DNA of 64,000 bases from NCBI GenBank assembly GCA_964246745.1, contig CAXTRK010000003.1, forward strand, positions 1 to 64,000. Reading direction: 5' to 3'. Positions 33,659 to 43,866 of this stretch are shown here, piece after piece. Each line of letters starts with the position of its first letter. Position 1 is the stretch's first letter. The stretch comes from Lichenicoccus sp964246745. GTDB taxonomy: Bacteria; Pseudomonadota; Alphaproteobacteria; Acetobacterales; Acetobacteraceae. A program made the translations under genes and the position numbers. The notes under the pieces were generated by a model. The model ran no database searches. It was not told the origin of the DNA and saw only the letters and a program-made list of their open reading frames with translations.

Positions 33659-34986
33659 AAGCGGTTCGCTTTGTCTGGGTCGGTGCAATGGGAAGCCCTG
33701 AACAGCCCCGTGAACAGCGGACGGACATAGACCTCCACTGCGCTTGCGGCATCCACCCCCGGCGCGAAGTGCGGCAGTTCGGCGCTCGCGTTGATCAGGG
33801 CGGTGAGAGTCTGCGCGGCCACGTTGGCGTCGACCGGCCTGATCGATCCGTCCGCGATGCCGTCGCTGACGACGCTGGCCAGCCGCGCCGACACGCGCTC
33901 GAAGCGCCGGACCAGCGGCCCCTGCATTTCCTCCGGCACCGCGGTCAGCGCCGAAGTCCGCAGCAGCGGCGCCTCTCCCGACACGTCGCGGCGCACCATG
34001 GAGGCGGCGAGCGAGGCGAGATTGGCCAGGCCGGTGGTGGCGCAGGCGTCCGCCGCGGCCTGCGATGTCCGCATGATCTCCAGCGTGCGGTCGAAGCACT
34101 GCTCGACCAGGTCGTCCTTGGCCTGGTTGTGGTGGTAGAACGAGCCCTTGGTGACGTTCAGCCGCGCGGAAATGCGCGACACCGAAGCGCCGAGATAGCC
34201 GCGCTCGTTGATCATCTCCGTTGCCGCCCGCAGGAAGGCCTCGCGGGAGCCCTTGGTGGTCTCGCCTGGGGTCTCGCCTGGTGTCTCCATCCGCGGCAGC
34301 GCCAACGGCGCCCAGTCAATGCCGGGCGCCATCAGCCCGTTCACCAGGATGTCGAACAGCCGGTCGATCATGCGTCGGTAGTCGTCGGGATCATACTGGC
34401 GCAACCAGAGCGCCGCCCAGAACACCTGCGAGAGCAGGAGGTGGGTGCGGGCGTTGCGCTGCGGGCGTGAGAATTCACCCGCAAGTCCGGCGTCGAAGAT
34501 GCGGCGGAAGCGGCGGAACATATCCCGGTAGGCGGCGTCCACCGTGGGGTCGGCGACGGCGCGGACATCGTTGAAGGCCGCCACCGGCTCAGCCTCTCCG
34601 AGATCGACCGACGCCAGGTGGTCGGCGAAGGCGCGCAGGAAGCTTTGCAGGCTGGCCTCGGCGGTCGGCTCCAGTTCGGAGCGGTCGAGCAGCGCGCCGT
34701 AATGGGCGATCGCCTGGAGAAAGCAGGCGGCGGCCAGGTCCTCCTTGCGGCGGAAGTAGTAGTTCACCGCGGTGGGAACGAGTTTGAGCTTGCCCGCCAC
34801 GTCGGCCAGGGTCATGCCGCGCACGCCCTTGCGGTTGATGACGCCGACAGCGGCGCGTACGATCACCGCCTTGCGTCGCGCGAATTTCGCCGGCTGGGCA
34901 GCCAGTGCTTTTGAGACGCCGGTATGGTTTTCCTCGGCGTCCGGATGGTCCGGAGCGGCCTGACCTGCCGGAGGCGCTTGCGTCAT
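33655..34986 (-). CDS. Tandem TetR-family transcriptional regulator (two fused TetR units)
   Basis: 443 residues with two complete TetR units. The first HTH is INRKGVRGMTLADVAGKLKL with NYYFRRKEDLAAA. The second (from about residue 245) is INERGYLGASVSRISARLN with KGSFYHHNQAKDDLVEQC. A GETPGETPGET-like linker (about 237-247) joins them. Each has its own ligand-type helical domain. Its ATG overlaps the dppF stop (34983-34986), so it is translated with the peptide transporter operon and probably senses something linked to it. Confidence 0.85.
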   Translation of the reverse strand: MTQAPPAGQAAPDHPDAEENHTGVSKALAAQPAKFARRKAVIVRAAVGVINRKGVRGMTLADVAGKLKLVPTAVNYYFRRKEDLAAACFLQAIAHYGALLDRSELEPTAEASLQSFLRAFADHLASVDLGEAEPVAAFNDVRAVADPTVDAAYRDMFRRFRRIFDAGLAGEFSRPQRNARTHLLLSQVFWAALWLRQYDPDDYRRMIDRLFDILVNGLMAPGIDWAPLALPRMETPGETPGETTKGSREAFLRAATEMINERGYLGASVSRISARLNVTKGSFYHHNQAKDDLVEQCFDRTLEIMRTSQAAADACATTGLANLASLAASMVRRDVSGEAPLLRTSALTAVPEEMQGPLVRRFERVSARLASVVSDGIADGSIRPVDANVAAQTLTALINASAELPHFAPGVDAASAVEVYVRPLFTGLFRASHCTDPDKANRF

Positions 34987-35961
34987 CGGTAGAGGTGGCA
35001 GGCGACGACGTGGCCCGGCACGATTTCACGCGGCTCCGGCGCGATCGTGCGGCAATGCGCCATCGCCGAGGGGCAGCGCGGGTGCAGGCGGCAGCCGGCC
35101 GGAGGATCGAGCGCGCTGGGCATCTCACCATGCAGCAGCGTGCGGCTGCGTCGTGCTTCAATGCCGCGATCCGGCACCGGCACCGAGGCGATCAGGGCTT
35201 GCGTATAAGGGTGCAGCGGGTTGTCGTACAAGCGGCGCTTCGGCGCGATCTCGACGATCTCGCCCAGGTACATCACCGCAATGCGGTCGCTCAGATGGCG
35301 CACCACCGCGAGGTCATGCGCCACGAACAGGTAGGTTAGGCCGAGCCGTTCGCGAAGCTCCTCCAGCAGGTTGACGATCTGTGCCTGGATCGAGACGTCG
35401 AGCGCTGAGACCGGCTCGTCGCAGATGATGAAGCTTGGCTGTGCCGCGAGCGCGCGCGCCACGCCGATGCGCTGACGCTGTCCGCCGCTGAACTCGTGTG
35501 GATAGCGGCTGGACATGCCAGGGTCGAGCCGCACCAGGCGGAACAGCTCGGCGACCCGGTCCCGCCGCTCCCGTGCCGAGGCCAGGCGATGCACGAGCAT
35601 GGGCTCCGCCACCGTCTCGCCCACGGTCATGCGCGGATCCAGCGAGCTGAACGGGTCCTGGAAGATCATCTGCATGCGGCGGCGGACCTGCCGCAGTTTC
35701 GCGTCGGCAAGCGTGGTCAGGTCGACGCCCTCGAACCGTATCCGCCCGCCAGTGGGCGTCACCAGCCGCAGGATGGCGCGGCCGAGCGTGGACTTGCCGC
35801 AACCGCTCTCGCCGACCAGGCCCAGGGTCTCGCCGCGTCCGATCGTGAGGTTCACGTGATCGACGGCGCGGACGACGCCACGTTGCCGCGCGCCGAACAG
35901 GCCGGCCGCGACCGTGAAGTGGACATCGAGATCCGTGACCTCGACGAGCGCCTGGTCCGGC

Positions 35962-35969
<8 letters not shown>
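34983..35969 (-). CDS. Oligopeptide/dipeptide ABC transporter ATP-binding protein (DppF/OppF-like)
   Basis: A 328-residue ATPase: Walker A LVGESGCGKSTLGRAIL, Q-loop MIFQDPFSSLDPRM, signature EFSGGQRQRIGVARAL, Walker B FIICDEPVSALD and the Opp-type C-terminal domain CRLHPRCPSAMAHC, which has the conserved Cys of an iron-sulfur-like motif in this family. It pairs with the upstream DppD-like ATPase. ATG 35969 (MAEPDQALVEV) overlaps the previous stop by 8 bases. Confidence 0.9.
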
Positions 35970-36936
<967 letters not shown>

Positions 36937-36964
36937 CGCGCAACACCTTTCATGGCCCTGCCTT

Positions 36965-37852
36965 TCACGATCGTCCCTTGAGCCGCGGGTCCAGTGCATC
37001 GCGCAGGCCGTCGCCGACGAAATTGAAGGCGATGACGGCGAGCGAGATCATCAGGCCGGGCGCGATCGAGAACAACGGCACGGATTGCAGGTAGGTAAAG
37101 CCGACACGCAGCTCGCCGCCCCAGCTTGCCGTCGGCGGCTGCACGCCGACGCCGAGGAAGGACACGCCGGCCGCAACCAAGATGGCGCTGCCGACGGTGA
37201 CCGAGGCGGCGACGATGATCGGCGTGAGCGCATTTGGAGCCACATGCCGCCACATCAGGCGAAACGGCGGCACGCCGGCGGACCGCGACGCCTCGATGAA
37301 CGACAGCTCGCGCACCAGCAGCACCTGCCCACGCATGATCCGCGCGAACCCGGTCCAGCCGAACACCGCAAAGGAGATGATGATGTTGTCGATGCCTGGA
37401 CCAAGCGTGGCGGCCAGCACCAGGATGAAGATCAGCGGCGGGAAGCAGAGGAAGGCGTCGGTGACGCGCATGATGATCGAGTCGGCGAGACCGCCTCTGA
37501 AGCCGGCGACGAGCCCGGCGGCGACGCCGATCACCGTGGATGCGACGGTGCTGACAATGCCGATCTCCAGGGACACGCGGGCGCCGTAGATCACCCGCGA
37601 AAGCAGGTCGCGCCCGAGATTGTCGGTGCCGAGCCAGTGCTTGGCCGATGGCGGCGACAGCACGGCGTAGAGATCCTGATGGTACGGGCTGTATGGCGCC
37701 AGCAGCGGCGCGAACAGCGCCATCAGGCACATCAGCGCGATGATCACGAGCCCGACCGTGGCGAGGCGGTGCCGCAGCACGGCCCGAAGCCGGGACCCCG
37801 TGGAGCGGGCGGGCGGCGGCGCCGCGGCGGCGATAGCGGCGGTGTCACTCAT
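36965..37852 (-). CDS. Peptide ABC transporter permease (DppC-like)
   Basis: A 295-residue inner-membrane permease: an N-terminal extended helix (TVGLVIIALMCLMALFAPLL), the binding-protein-dependent transport domain with GTDNLGRDLLSRVIYGARVS, and the EAA-loop region EASRSAGVPPFRLMWRHVAP. It pairs with the DppB-like permease. A 47-bp palindromic element separates it from dppB, which could lower co-expression of the downstream genes. Confidence 0.9.
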   Translation of the reverse strand: MSDTAAIAAAAPPPARSTGSRLRAVLRHRLATVGLVIIALMCLMALFAPLLAPYSPYHQDLYAVLSPPSAKHWLGTDNLGRDLLSRVIYGARVSLEIGIVSTVASTVIGVAAGLVAGFRGGLADSIIMRVTDAFLCFPPLIFILVLAATLGPGIDNIIISFAVFGWTGFARIMRGQVLLVRELSFIEASRSAGVPPFRLMWRHVAPNALTPIIVAASVTVGSAILVAAGVSFLGVGVQPPTASWGGELRVGFTYLQSVPLFSIAPGLMISLAVIAFNFVGDGLRDALDPRLKGRS

Positions 37853-37881
37853 CGGACGGCCGCCCCACTGAAAACAAAGAG

Positions 37882-37928
37882 CTAGTGTCCCGGAAATTCC
37901 GCAACGAATTTCTGAATCGGGACACTAG
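37882..37928. repeat. Palindromic element (MITE-like) at the dppB-dppC junction
   Basis: Perfect 11-bp terminal inverted repeats CTAGTGTCCCG (37882-37892) and CGGGACACTAG (37918-37928) enclose a second inverted pair, GAAATTC (37894-37900) and GAATTTC. Ends in CTAG resemble IS5-type target sites. The element covers the dppB stop codon (TAG, 37925-37927 on the minus strand). It is more AT-rich than its surroundings. It may be a small transposon-derived repeat or an mRNA hairpin controlling the operon. Confidence 0.7.
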
Positions 37929-38881
37929 GACCGTATCCGGACGCGCGGATCGAGAGTGCCATAGAGGATGTCGACCAGGAGGTTGACGACGAGCACGTTG
38001 ACGGAAACCGCGATCAGCATCGCCTGCATCACCGGAAAATCCTTCTGGAAGATCGCGTCCACGCTCATTCGGCCGAGGCCGGGAATTGCGAAGATCACCT
38101 CGACGAAGAAAGCGCCCGCCAGCAATCCGGCCCATGAGAGGCCGATGACGGTGACGACCGGAATCATCGCGGGCTTGATGGCATGACCGACCACGACGCC
38201 ACGTTCGCTCAGTCCCTTGGCGCGTGCGGTGCGGATGAAATCCTGGCTGAGCACTTCGAGCAGGCTCGAGCGCACGAAGCGGGCGAGCAATCCCGCCGAT
38301 CCGAAGCCGAGCACGAACCCGGGCAGCACCATTCCCCGGAAATTCAGCCACACGCTCTGCGAAAGCGGCGTGTAGCCCGACGGCGGGAAGATCGGCAGCG
38401 TCACCGCCAGCAGGTAGATCAGCACGATGGACAGCCAGAATTGCGGGATCGAGACGCCGAGCAGCGCGCCGGTGGTGAGCGTCATGTCGAGCCCTGAACC
38501 ACGCCTCGTGGCGCTGATGATGCCGACCGGTATGCCGATCGCGAACGCCCATACCGTGGCCCAGAAGAACAGCTCGAGCGTGATCGGCAGCCGTTGCAGG
38601 AACATCTGCAGCACCGGCTGACCGGTGCCCAGCGACGTTCCCCAGTCGCCGCGCAGGAAGTTGCCGAGCCAGACGAGGAACTGCTCGAGCAACGGCCGGT
38701 CGAGGCCGAACTCGTGGCGCACGCGCGCGACCACCGCCGGATCCTGCACGCCGACCCTGCCGCTCATCTGCGCCATGATGGCATCGCCCGGGATCAGGCG
38801 GGCCATGACGAACACCAGCACCGTCACGATCGCCAGGACGATGCACGCCTGCCCGAGCCTCGCAAGGATGTAGCGCGCCAT
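37925..38881 (-). CDS. Peptide ABC transporter permease (DppB-like)
   Basis: A 318-residue permease: N-terminal helix MARYILARLGQACIVLAIVTVLVFV, the periplasmic PGDAIMAQMSG segment, GTSLGTGQPVLQMFLQRLPITLEL, EAA region RTARAKGLSERGVVVGHAIK and a final ILYGTLDPRVRIRS. Its TAG stop lies inside the palindromic element, so the last residues may have been altered by insertion. The ATG at 38881 begins 5 bases after the dppA stop. Confidence 0.9.
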   Translation of the reverse strand: MARYILARLGQACIVLAIVTVLVFVMARLIPGDAIMAQMSGRVGVQDPAVVARVRHEFGLDRPLLEQFLVWLGNFLRGDWGTSLGTGQPVLQMFLQRLPITLELFFWATVWAFAIGIPVGIISATRRGSGLDMTLTTGALLGVSIPQFWLSIVLIYLLAVTLPIFPPSGYTPLSQSVWLNFRGMVLPGFVLGFGSAGLLARFVRSSLLEVLSQDFIRTARAKGLSERGVVVGHAIKPAMIPVVTVIGLSWAGLLAGAFFVEVIFAIPGLGRMSVDAIFQKDFPVMQAMLIAVSVNVLVVNLLVDILYGTLDPRVRIRS

Positions 38882-38886
38882 GCGGA

Positions 38887-40542
38887 TCAGGCGCTGTCGT
38901 TCTTGCCGCCGCTGAACCAGAGCGGATGCGACCAGTACCAGATTTCCTCGAACCTGGTCAGTTGCGCGCGGTCCCAGCCGCGCACGTTCTTGCGCAGCGC
39001 GGTCACGGTTTCCTCGTACCACAACCAGGCGTCCTCGTAGTCGTCATAGAGCACCTCATCGAGCTGCCAGTAGATCTGCTTACGCTTGGCGTCATTGAGC
39101 TCCACGCGGCCGGCCTCAATCAGCCTGATCGCCGCCGCGTTATGGCTGCGGCCGAAATTGAAGCCGCCATCGGGCATGTAGAGCCCGGTTGCGATCAGAT
39201 CCGGATCATAGATGTAGGTCCAGCCGCCCTCGGCGAGATCATAGTCGGCGGCCTTCAGCGGCGCGGTTTCGGCGACCGGCGCCAGCAGCTCGACATCCCA
39301 CGTGACCCCGACATCGGCCAGCATGTTCTTGATCGCCTCGGCGATCGTCTGACCGTTGGCGGTGTTGTTGTAGTAGCCGCGCACGGTCAGGCCGCCGCCA
39401 TGGCCCGCCTGCTTGAGCAGCGATCTGGACAGGTCCGGATCGAAGGATACCGGCTTGAGGTTCGGATTATGCGCCCAGTGGTCGTCGGGAAACATGCAGC
39501 TTGCGATCCGTGCGAGCCCGAACTGGGTGCCGGCGATCAGCGCCTGTCGGTCGATCGCGTGGCTGATCGCCTTGCGCACGCGTATGTCCTTGCAGACTCC
39601 CTTGGTGCAGTTGAAGCGCAGCGCATTGAGCGAGTTCTGCGGCAGCACGGTGACGTTGAGCGCGGGATCGTCCTTGATGCCGCGATATTGCGACTTGTCG
39701 ACGCCGAGCAGGATGTCGATCTTGCCGGCCCGCAGATTGGCCAGACGCACGGCGGGATCGGGAATGATCGTCACCAGCACGCCGTCGAAATACGGCATGT
39801 CGGGATTGCCCGACGCCTTGGCGAACCACCAGTCGGGATTGCGCTTGACGCGCACGAAGTTGCCCGGGCTCGCTTCGTCGAGGATATAAGGCCCGGTGCC
39901 GACCGGATGCGTGTCGGTGTCGGTCGGACCTTTCTTCAGCGCCGCAGGCGAGATCATGTAGCCAGGCACGTTGGAGAGCACGCCGGCGAACGATGCCCAC
40001 GGCGTCTTGAAGTGCCAGCGTACCGTCAGATCGTCGACCACTTCCACGGTATCGAGCGGTTTGAGCCAACTGGCACTCCAGGCGCCGCTGGCCGGATCCC
40101 GTATCCAGTCGATGACGAACTTGACCGCCGACGCGTTGAACGCGGTGCCGTCCTGGAATGTGATGCCCGAGCGCAGCCTGGTCACCGCCGTGGTCGGGTT
40201 GTCGTAGGTGAGCGATTCGATGAGCCAGGGCTCGGTTGCACGGTAGCTTCCATCGGTGAGGATCAGCTTTTCATAGAAGTCGCCGATCGTCAGCCAGTCG
40301 AGCACGGGCCAGTGATCGGGGTTCATCTTGCCGATATACACCTCAGCCGCGGTGCGCAGCACGCCGCCGCGCATCGGCGTGTCCGCCTTGTCCCAGACCG
40401 CCCAGGGCTGCGCCGGCAGGTTGGCGTCATTCAGCGCCGGCAGGCCGGCCTCGCCCGCCGCATTGGCGCGCTGGTCGAGCAGAGCGTAGCCAACGGCGAC
40501 CGTTCCCAGCATGAAATCCCGGCGGCCGACGGATACAGTCAT
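38887..40542 (-). CDS. Extracellular peptide-binding protein of ABC transporter (DppA-like), Tat signal
   Basis: A 551-residue SBP_bac_5 protein. The signal GRRDFMLGTVAVGYALL has a twin-arginine motif, indicating Tat export. The mature fold shows GGVLRTAAEVYIGKMNPDHWP, IESLTYDNPTTAVTRLRSGI, PVGTGPYILDEASPGN and ADYDLAEGGWTYIYDPDL. It captures a peptide or similar ligand for the DppBCDF transporter. GGGGAGGA lies eight bases before ATG 40542. It is the first gene of the operon ending in the tandem tetR. Confidence 0.92.
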   Translation of the reverse strand: MTVSVGRRDFMLGTVAVGYALLDQRANAAGEAGLPALNDANLPAQPWAVWDKADTPMRGGVLRTAAEVYIGKMNPDHWPVLDWLTIGDFYEKLILTDGSYRATEPWLIESLTYDNPTTAVTRLRSGITFQDGTAFNASAVKFVIDWIRDPASGAWSASWLKPLDTVEVVDDLTVRWHFKTPWASFAGVLSNVPGYMISPAALKKGPTDTDTHPVGTGPYILDEASPGNFVRVKRNPDWWFAKASGNPDMPYFDGVLVTIIPDPAVRLANLRAGKIDILLGVDKSQYRGIKDDPALNVTVLPQNSLNALRFNCTKGVCKDIRVRKAISHAIDRQALIAGTQFGLARIASCMFPDDHWAHNPNLKPVSFDPDLSRSLLKQAGHGGGLTVRGYYNNTANGQTIAEAIKNMLADVGVTWDVELLAPVAETAPLKAADYDLAEGGWTYIYDPDLIATGLYMPDGGFNFGRSHNAAAIRLIEAGRVELNDAKRKQIYWQLDEVLYDDYEDAWLWYEETVTALRKNVRGWDRAQLTRFEEIWYWSHPLWFSGGKNDSA

Positions 40543-40827
40543 GACAGTTCCTCCCCGAGTGGCAAACGCCTGTTCTTTTGAGTCCGTGTTATCGGCTTGA
40601 ATGCCGGATGGCAACTGTTCCGAAGGATTTCTCGTATTGACGGTATGGCGCTTTCAGTCGAAGCCGGGCAACCTTGGCGCCGAGGTGGTTCGTTGCGATC
40701 GTAAGCGCGGTTTGTTGCGTGGCTGTTTCCTGTTACGGCAATCTGCGCTAAGCGATGCGAGAAGCTCGATTTGTCGAAGTTCGAGTATGGTGCCACGAGC
40801 CTATGTCGAAACCGGGAGACCAGTCGC
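40543..40827. other. Divergent intergenic region between the dpp operon and acyl-CoA dehydrogenase genes
   Basis: About 285 bases with no gene that I can support. It must hold promoters for dppA (minus) and the dehydrogenase pair (plus), and is the likely operator region for the tandem TetR. I see no clear palindromic operator or sigma motif in it. Confidence 0.5.
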
Positions 40828-42018
40828 ATGAGTGCCGCCAATCCTGTCGATCAGTTCCGCGCCGAGGCGCGCGCCTGGCTTGAGGATAATTGCCCCGCGG
40901 AGATGCGCCTGCCGCTGCGCGGCGAGGCGGACCTGGTCTGGGGCGGCCGCGAGGCCAGGCTTTCCGAGCCACAGCGCCTTTGGCTGGACCGCATGGCCGA
41001 ACGCGGCTGGACGGCGCCGGACTGGCCGCGGGCCTATGGCGGCGGCGGTCTGCCACCGGTCGAAACCAAGGCGCTGCGCGAGGAGATGGCGCGGCTCGGC
41101 TGCCGTATGCCGCTGAACTCGTTCGGCATCTCCATGCTCGGTCCGGCCTTGCTGAAATACGGCACCGAGGCGCAGAAGCTGGAGCATCTGCCGCCGATCG
41201 CGCGCGGCGAAATCCGCTGGTGCCAGGGCTACTCCGAACCGGGTGCCGGCTCCGACCTCGCTGGCCTGCAGACCTGGGCCGAGGACAAGGGCGACCACTT
41301 CATCGTCAATGGCCAGAAGGTCTGGACCAGCTACGCCGACAAGGCGGACTGGATTTTCTGCCTGGTTCGCACCAGCAAGGAAGCCAAGCAGGGCGGCATC
41401 TCGTTCGTCCTGTTCGACATGACAACGCCAGGCGTGTCGACCAAGCCGATCCTGCTGATCTCCGGCAGTTCGCCGTTTTGCGAAACCTTCTTCGATGACG
41501 TGAAGGTGCTCAAGTCCAACCTGGTTGGCGCGATCAACCAGGGCTGGGAGGTCGCCAAATACCTTCTCGGCCACGAGCGCGAGATGATCTCGGGCATGGG
41601 ACTGGGGATCGGCGGCCAAAAGAGCCTGCCGGAGCTCGCCCTTCAGGCGGTCGGCGCCGAAGCCGACGGCCGTCTCGACGATCCGGTGCTGCGCGCCCGT
41701 ATCGCACTCTTCGAGGTGCGCTCCGCAGGGTTCCGCGCCATGTCCGAGCGCTTCATCGACGAACTCAAGGCCGGCCGGGCGCATCCCGCCCAGCCCTCGA
41801 TGATGAAGTATTTCGGCACCGAGCTGAACAAGCAGCGCCACGAGCTGGTCATGGCCGCTGGCGGCACGAACGCGCTCGAATGGGACAGCGCCGCCTCGCA
41901 CCAGGGGGCGGCGGCGCGCGGCTGGCTGCGCACCAAAGGCAACTCCATCGAGGGCGGGACCTCCGAGATCCAGCTTAACGTCATCGCCAAGCGCATCCTC
42001 GAGCTGCCCGGAGCCTGA
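40828..42018 (+). CDS. Acyl-CoA dehydrogenase, large-subunit type (PimC-like)
   Basis: A 396-residue FadE-family flavoprotein: GYSEPGAGSDLAGLQTW (FAD/acyl loop), VNGQKVWTSYADKADWIF, and the C-terminal GNSIEGGTSEIQLNVIAKRIL. The pattern with the adjacent shorter paralogue resembles pimeloyl-CoA dehydrogenase PimC/PimD or other heteromeric acyl-CoA dehydrogenases. It would desaturate a long-chain or dicarboxylic acyl-CoA. ATG 40828 (MSAANPVDQFR) is used. The next gene starts 4 bases downstream. Confidence 0.88.
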   Translation: MSAANPVDQFRAEARAWLEDNCPAEMRLPLRGEADLVWGGREARLSEPQRLWLDRMAERGWTAPDWPRAYGGGGLPPVETKALREEMARLGCRMPLNSFGISMLGPALLKYGTEAQKLEHLPPIARGEIRWCQGYSEPGAGSDLAGLQTWAEDKGDHFIVNGQKVWTSYADKADWIFCLVRTSKEAKQGGISFVLFDMTTPGVSTKPILLISGSSPFCETFFDDVKVLKSNLVGAINQGWEVAKYLLGHEREMISGMGLGIGGQKSLPELALQAVGAEADGRLDDPVLRARIALFEVRSAGFRAMSERFIDELKAGRAHPAQPSMMKYFGTELNKQRHELVMAAGGTNALEWDSAASHQGAAARGWLRTKGNSIEGGTSEIQLNVIAKRILELPGA

Positions 42019-42021
42019 CCG

Positions 42022-43158
42022 ATGCCCTTATTCCTCAACGACGACCAGTCTATGCTGGCCGACACCGCCCGTCCGTTCATGGCCGAGCAGGCGCCCGTCG
42101 GCCACATGCGGGCACTCCGCGACGCCAACGACGCCACCGGCTTCTCGCGCGATCTCTGGAAGTCCTTCGCGGCAATGGGCTTCACCGGCCTCAGCGTCGA
42201 CGAGGCGGACGACGGGCTTGGCCTTGGCCAGGTCGAGGCCGGGATCATCCTTGAGGAGATCGGACGCAACCTCACTCCGTCGCCGTTCCTCTCCACCTCG
42301 GTGGCCGCGGTGGCGGCGCTGGCCGGCTCCTCGCCGTCGCAGCGCGCGCGCTGGCTTCCACGTATCATCGGCGGCGACATCGTCGCAGCACTCGCCGTCG
42401 ATGAAGGCGCCCGCCACCGTCCTGCCCGCATCGCCTGCCAGGCCGAGCGCTCCGGCAACGGCTTCCGCCTGACCGGGGAGAAGGACTTCGTCGCCCATGG
42501 TCACGTGGCCGACCTGGTGATCGTCGCCGCCCGCACCGCGGGCTCGCCCGGCGAGACCGGCGGCATTACCCTCTTCGCGGTCGAGGGCGGCGCGCCGGGC
42601 CTCGCCGCAACGCCCGAGCGCCTGGCTGACGCGAGCCTCGCGTCGCGCCTGCGCCTCGACGGCGTGCAGCTCGACGCCGACGCGGTGATCGGCGAGGTTG
42701 ACGACGGCTGGTCCGGCCTGTCGCGCGTGCTGGGCGCGGCGCGCGTCGGCGCGGCCGCGGAGCTGCTCGGAGTCGCCGCCGGGGCGATGGCAATGACGGT
42801 CGATTTCCTCAAGACGCGCAAGCAGTTCGGTCAGGTCATCGGCAGCTTCCAGGCGCTGCAGCATCGCGCCGCCCACCTCTACGCCGAGCTCGAGGTCGCC
42901 CGCGCGGCCGTGCTCAAGGCGCAGCAACTCCTGGACGCCGGCGACCCTGAGGCCGCCCGCGCCACCCACGTCGCCAAGGCATTCGCCGGCATGGCCGCAA
43001 CGCTGGCGGTGCAGGAAGGCGTGCAGATGCACGGCGGCATGGGCATGACCGACGAATACGATATCGGCTTCTACATGAAGCGCGGCCGCGTGCTCGATGA
43101 GATGTTCGGCGATATCGACCATCACGCCGATCAGCTTGCGCGGTTGTCCGGGTATTGA
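42022..43158 (+). CDS. Acyl-CoA dehydrogenase, small-subunit type (PimD-like)
   Basis: A 378-residue acyl-CoA dehydrogenase paralogue (MPLFLNDDQSMLADTARPFM). It retains the C-terminal core TRKQFGQVIGSFQALQHRAAHLYAE and QMHGGMGMTDEYDIGFYMKR, but the middle FAD region is divergent (KDFVAHGHVADLVIVAARTAG), fitting a partner subunit of the upstream dehydrogenase. Tight spacing supports one complex. Substrate not known. Confidence 0.85.
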   Translation: MPLFLNDDQSMLADTARPFMAEQAPVGHMRALRDANDATGFSRDLWKSFAAMGFTGLSVDEADDGLGLGQVEAGIILEEIGRNLTPSPFLSTSVAAVAALAGSSPSQRARWLPRIIGGDIVAALAVDEGARHRPARIACQAERSGNGFRLTGEKDFVAHGHVADLVIVAARTAGSPGETGGITLFAVEGGAPGLAATPERLADASLASRLRLDGVQLDADAVIGEVDDGWSGLSRVLGAARVGAAAELLGVAAGAMAMTVDFLKTRKQFGQVIGSFQALQHRAAHLYAELEVARAAVLKAQQLLDAGDPEAARATHVAKAFAGMAATLAVQEGVQMHGGMGMTDEYDIGFYMKRGRVLDEMFGDIDHHADQLARLSGY

Positions 43159-43185
43159 TCGAGCCGGCTCCGAAGGCCGGGCTGG

Positions 43186-43803
43186 TCAGTGCAGCGTATA
43201 GCTCGCCAGCTCCATGTTCCATTTCGGCTGTGCCGGGTTGGAGGTCCTGACGATCGCATGCGCCTGCGGCGCGTACCAGCTCAGCTCACTCGAATTGCCG
43301 GAATAGCCACCCGACGTCCAGGCATCGTCGCACTCGATCCGGAAGGCCGGCATCGCGCCCGCTGGAACCTGGACGGTCTCGTAGTCAAGCACCTTGCATG
43401 TCTGCACGCTGTCCCATTGGGATTGGTCATCGGCGGTAAAGCCGGTGTATTTGCCCTGCCAGCTCTTGCCGACTTCCAGCGGGAACCGCACGCTGGGTGA
43501 AGCGGGCTTGAACGACACGAGGTCGCGGCCGTTCTTGCCGGTGATCCGGACCAGCGCGCCGTCGCTGGCCTGGTAGTAGGCCGTGTCGTCACCACAACGA
43601 CTGACCACGAAACCGTTCTGGTTGGTCGATGCGACCTGCCATCGGCTGCATGCCACGGTCACATAGTTGTTCTGATAGACCAACACGTCGCCAACCGAGG
43701 GTGTCGGCAGTGCCGCCACCGGAGCGGCGGCCCGGCTCGCGTTGCCGCAGCCGATGACCGCGAAACCGGTCACGGCGAGCGTCGCAATGAGTGATGAGCG
43801 CAT
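43186..43803 (-). CDS. Hypothetical lipoprotein
   Basis: A 205-residue secreted protein. Signal MRSSLIATLAVTGFAVIGC ends in a lipobox-like VIGC, so it is probably a lipoprotein. The mature part (SVGDVLVYQNNYVTVACSRW, then ELSWYAPQAHAIVRTSNP) looks like a beta-rich domain with several Cys. I do not recognise a family. AGGAGGAG lies before ATG 43803. It lies just upstream of the convergent acyl-CoA dehydrogenase end and downstream of the molybdenum oxidoreductase on the same strand. Confidence 0.65.
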   Translation of the reverse strand: MRSSLIATLAVTGFAVIGCGNASRAAAPVAALPTPSVGDVLVYQNNYVTVACSRWQVASTNQNGFVVSRCGDDTAYYQASDGALVRITGKNGRDLVSFKPASPSVRFPLEVGKSWQGKYTGFTADDQSQWDSVQTCKVLDYETVQVPAGAMPAFRIECDDAWTSGGYSGNSSELSWYAPQAHAIVRTSNPAQPKWNMELASYTLH

Positions 43804-43866
43804 GCTTGAACTCCTCCTGGAAGGCCTCTGCTGGACCATTCGACGCACGGTGTAACACGAAACGTG

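Noticed and set aside
37882..37928. Classic intrinsic terminator
   Set aside because: The hairpin overlaps the dppB stop inside an operon and has no following T-run on the transcribed strand; an inserted repeat fits better.
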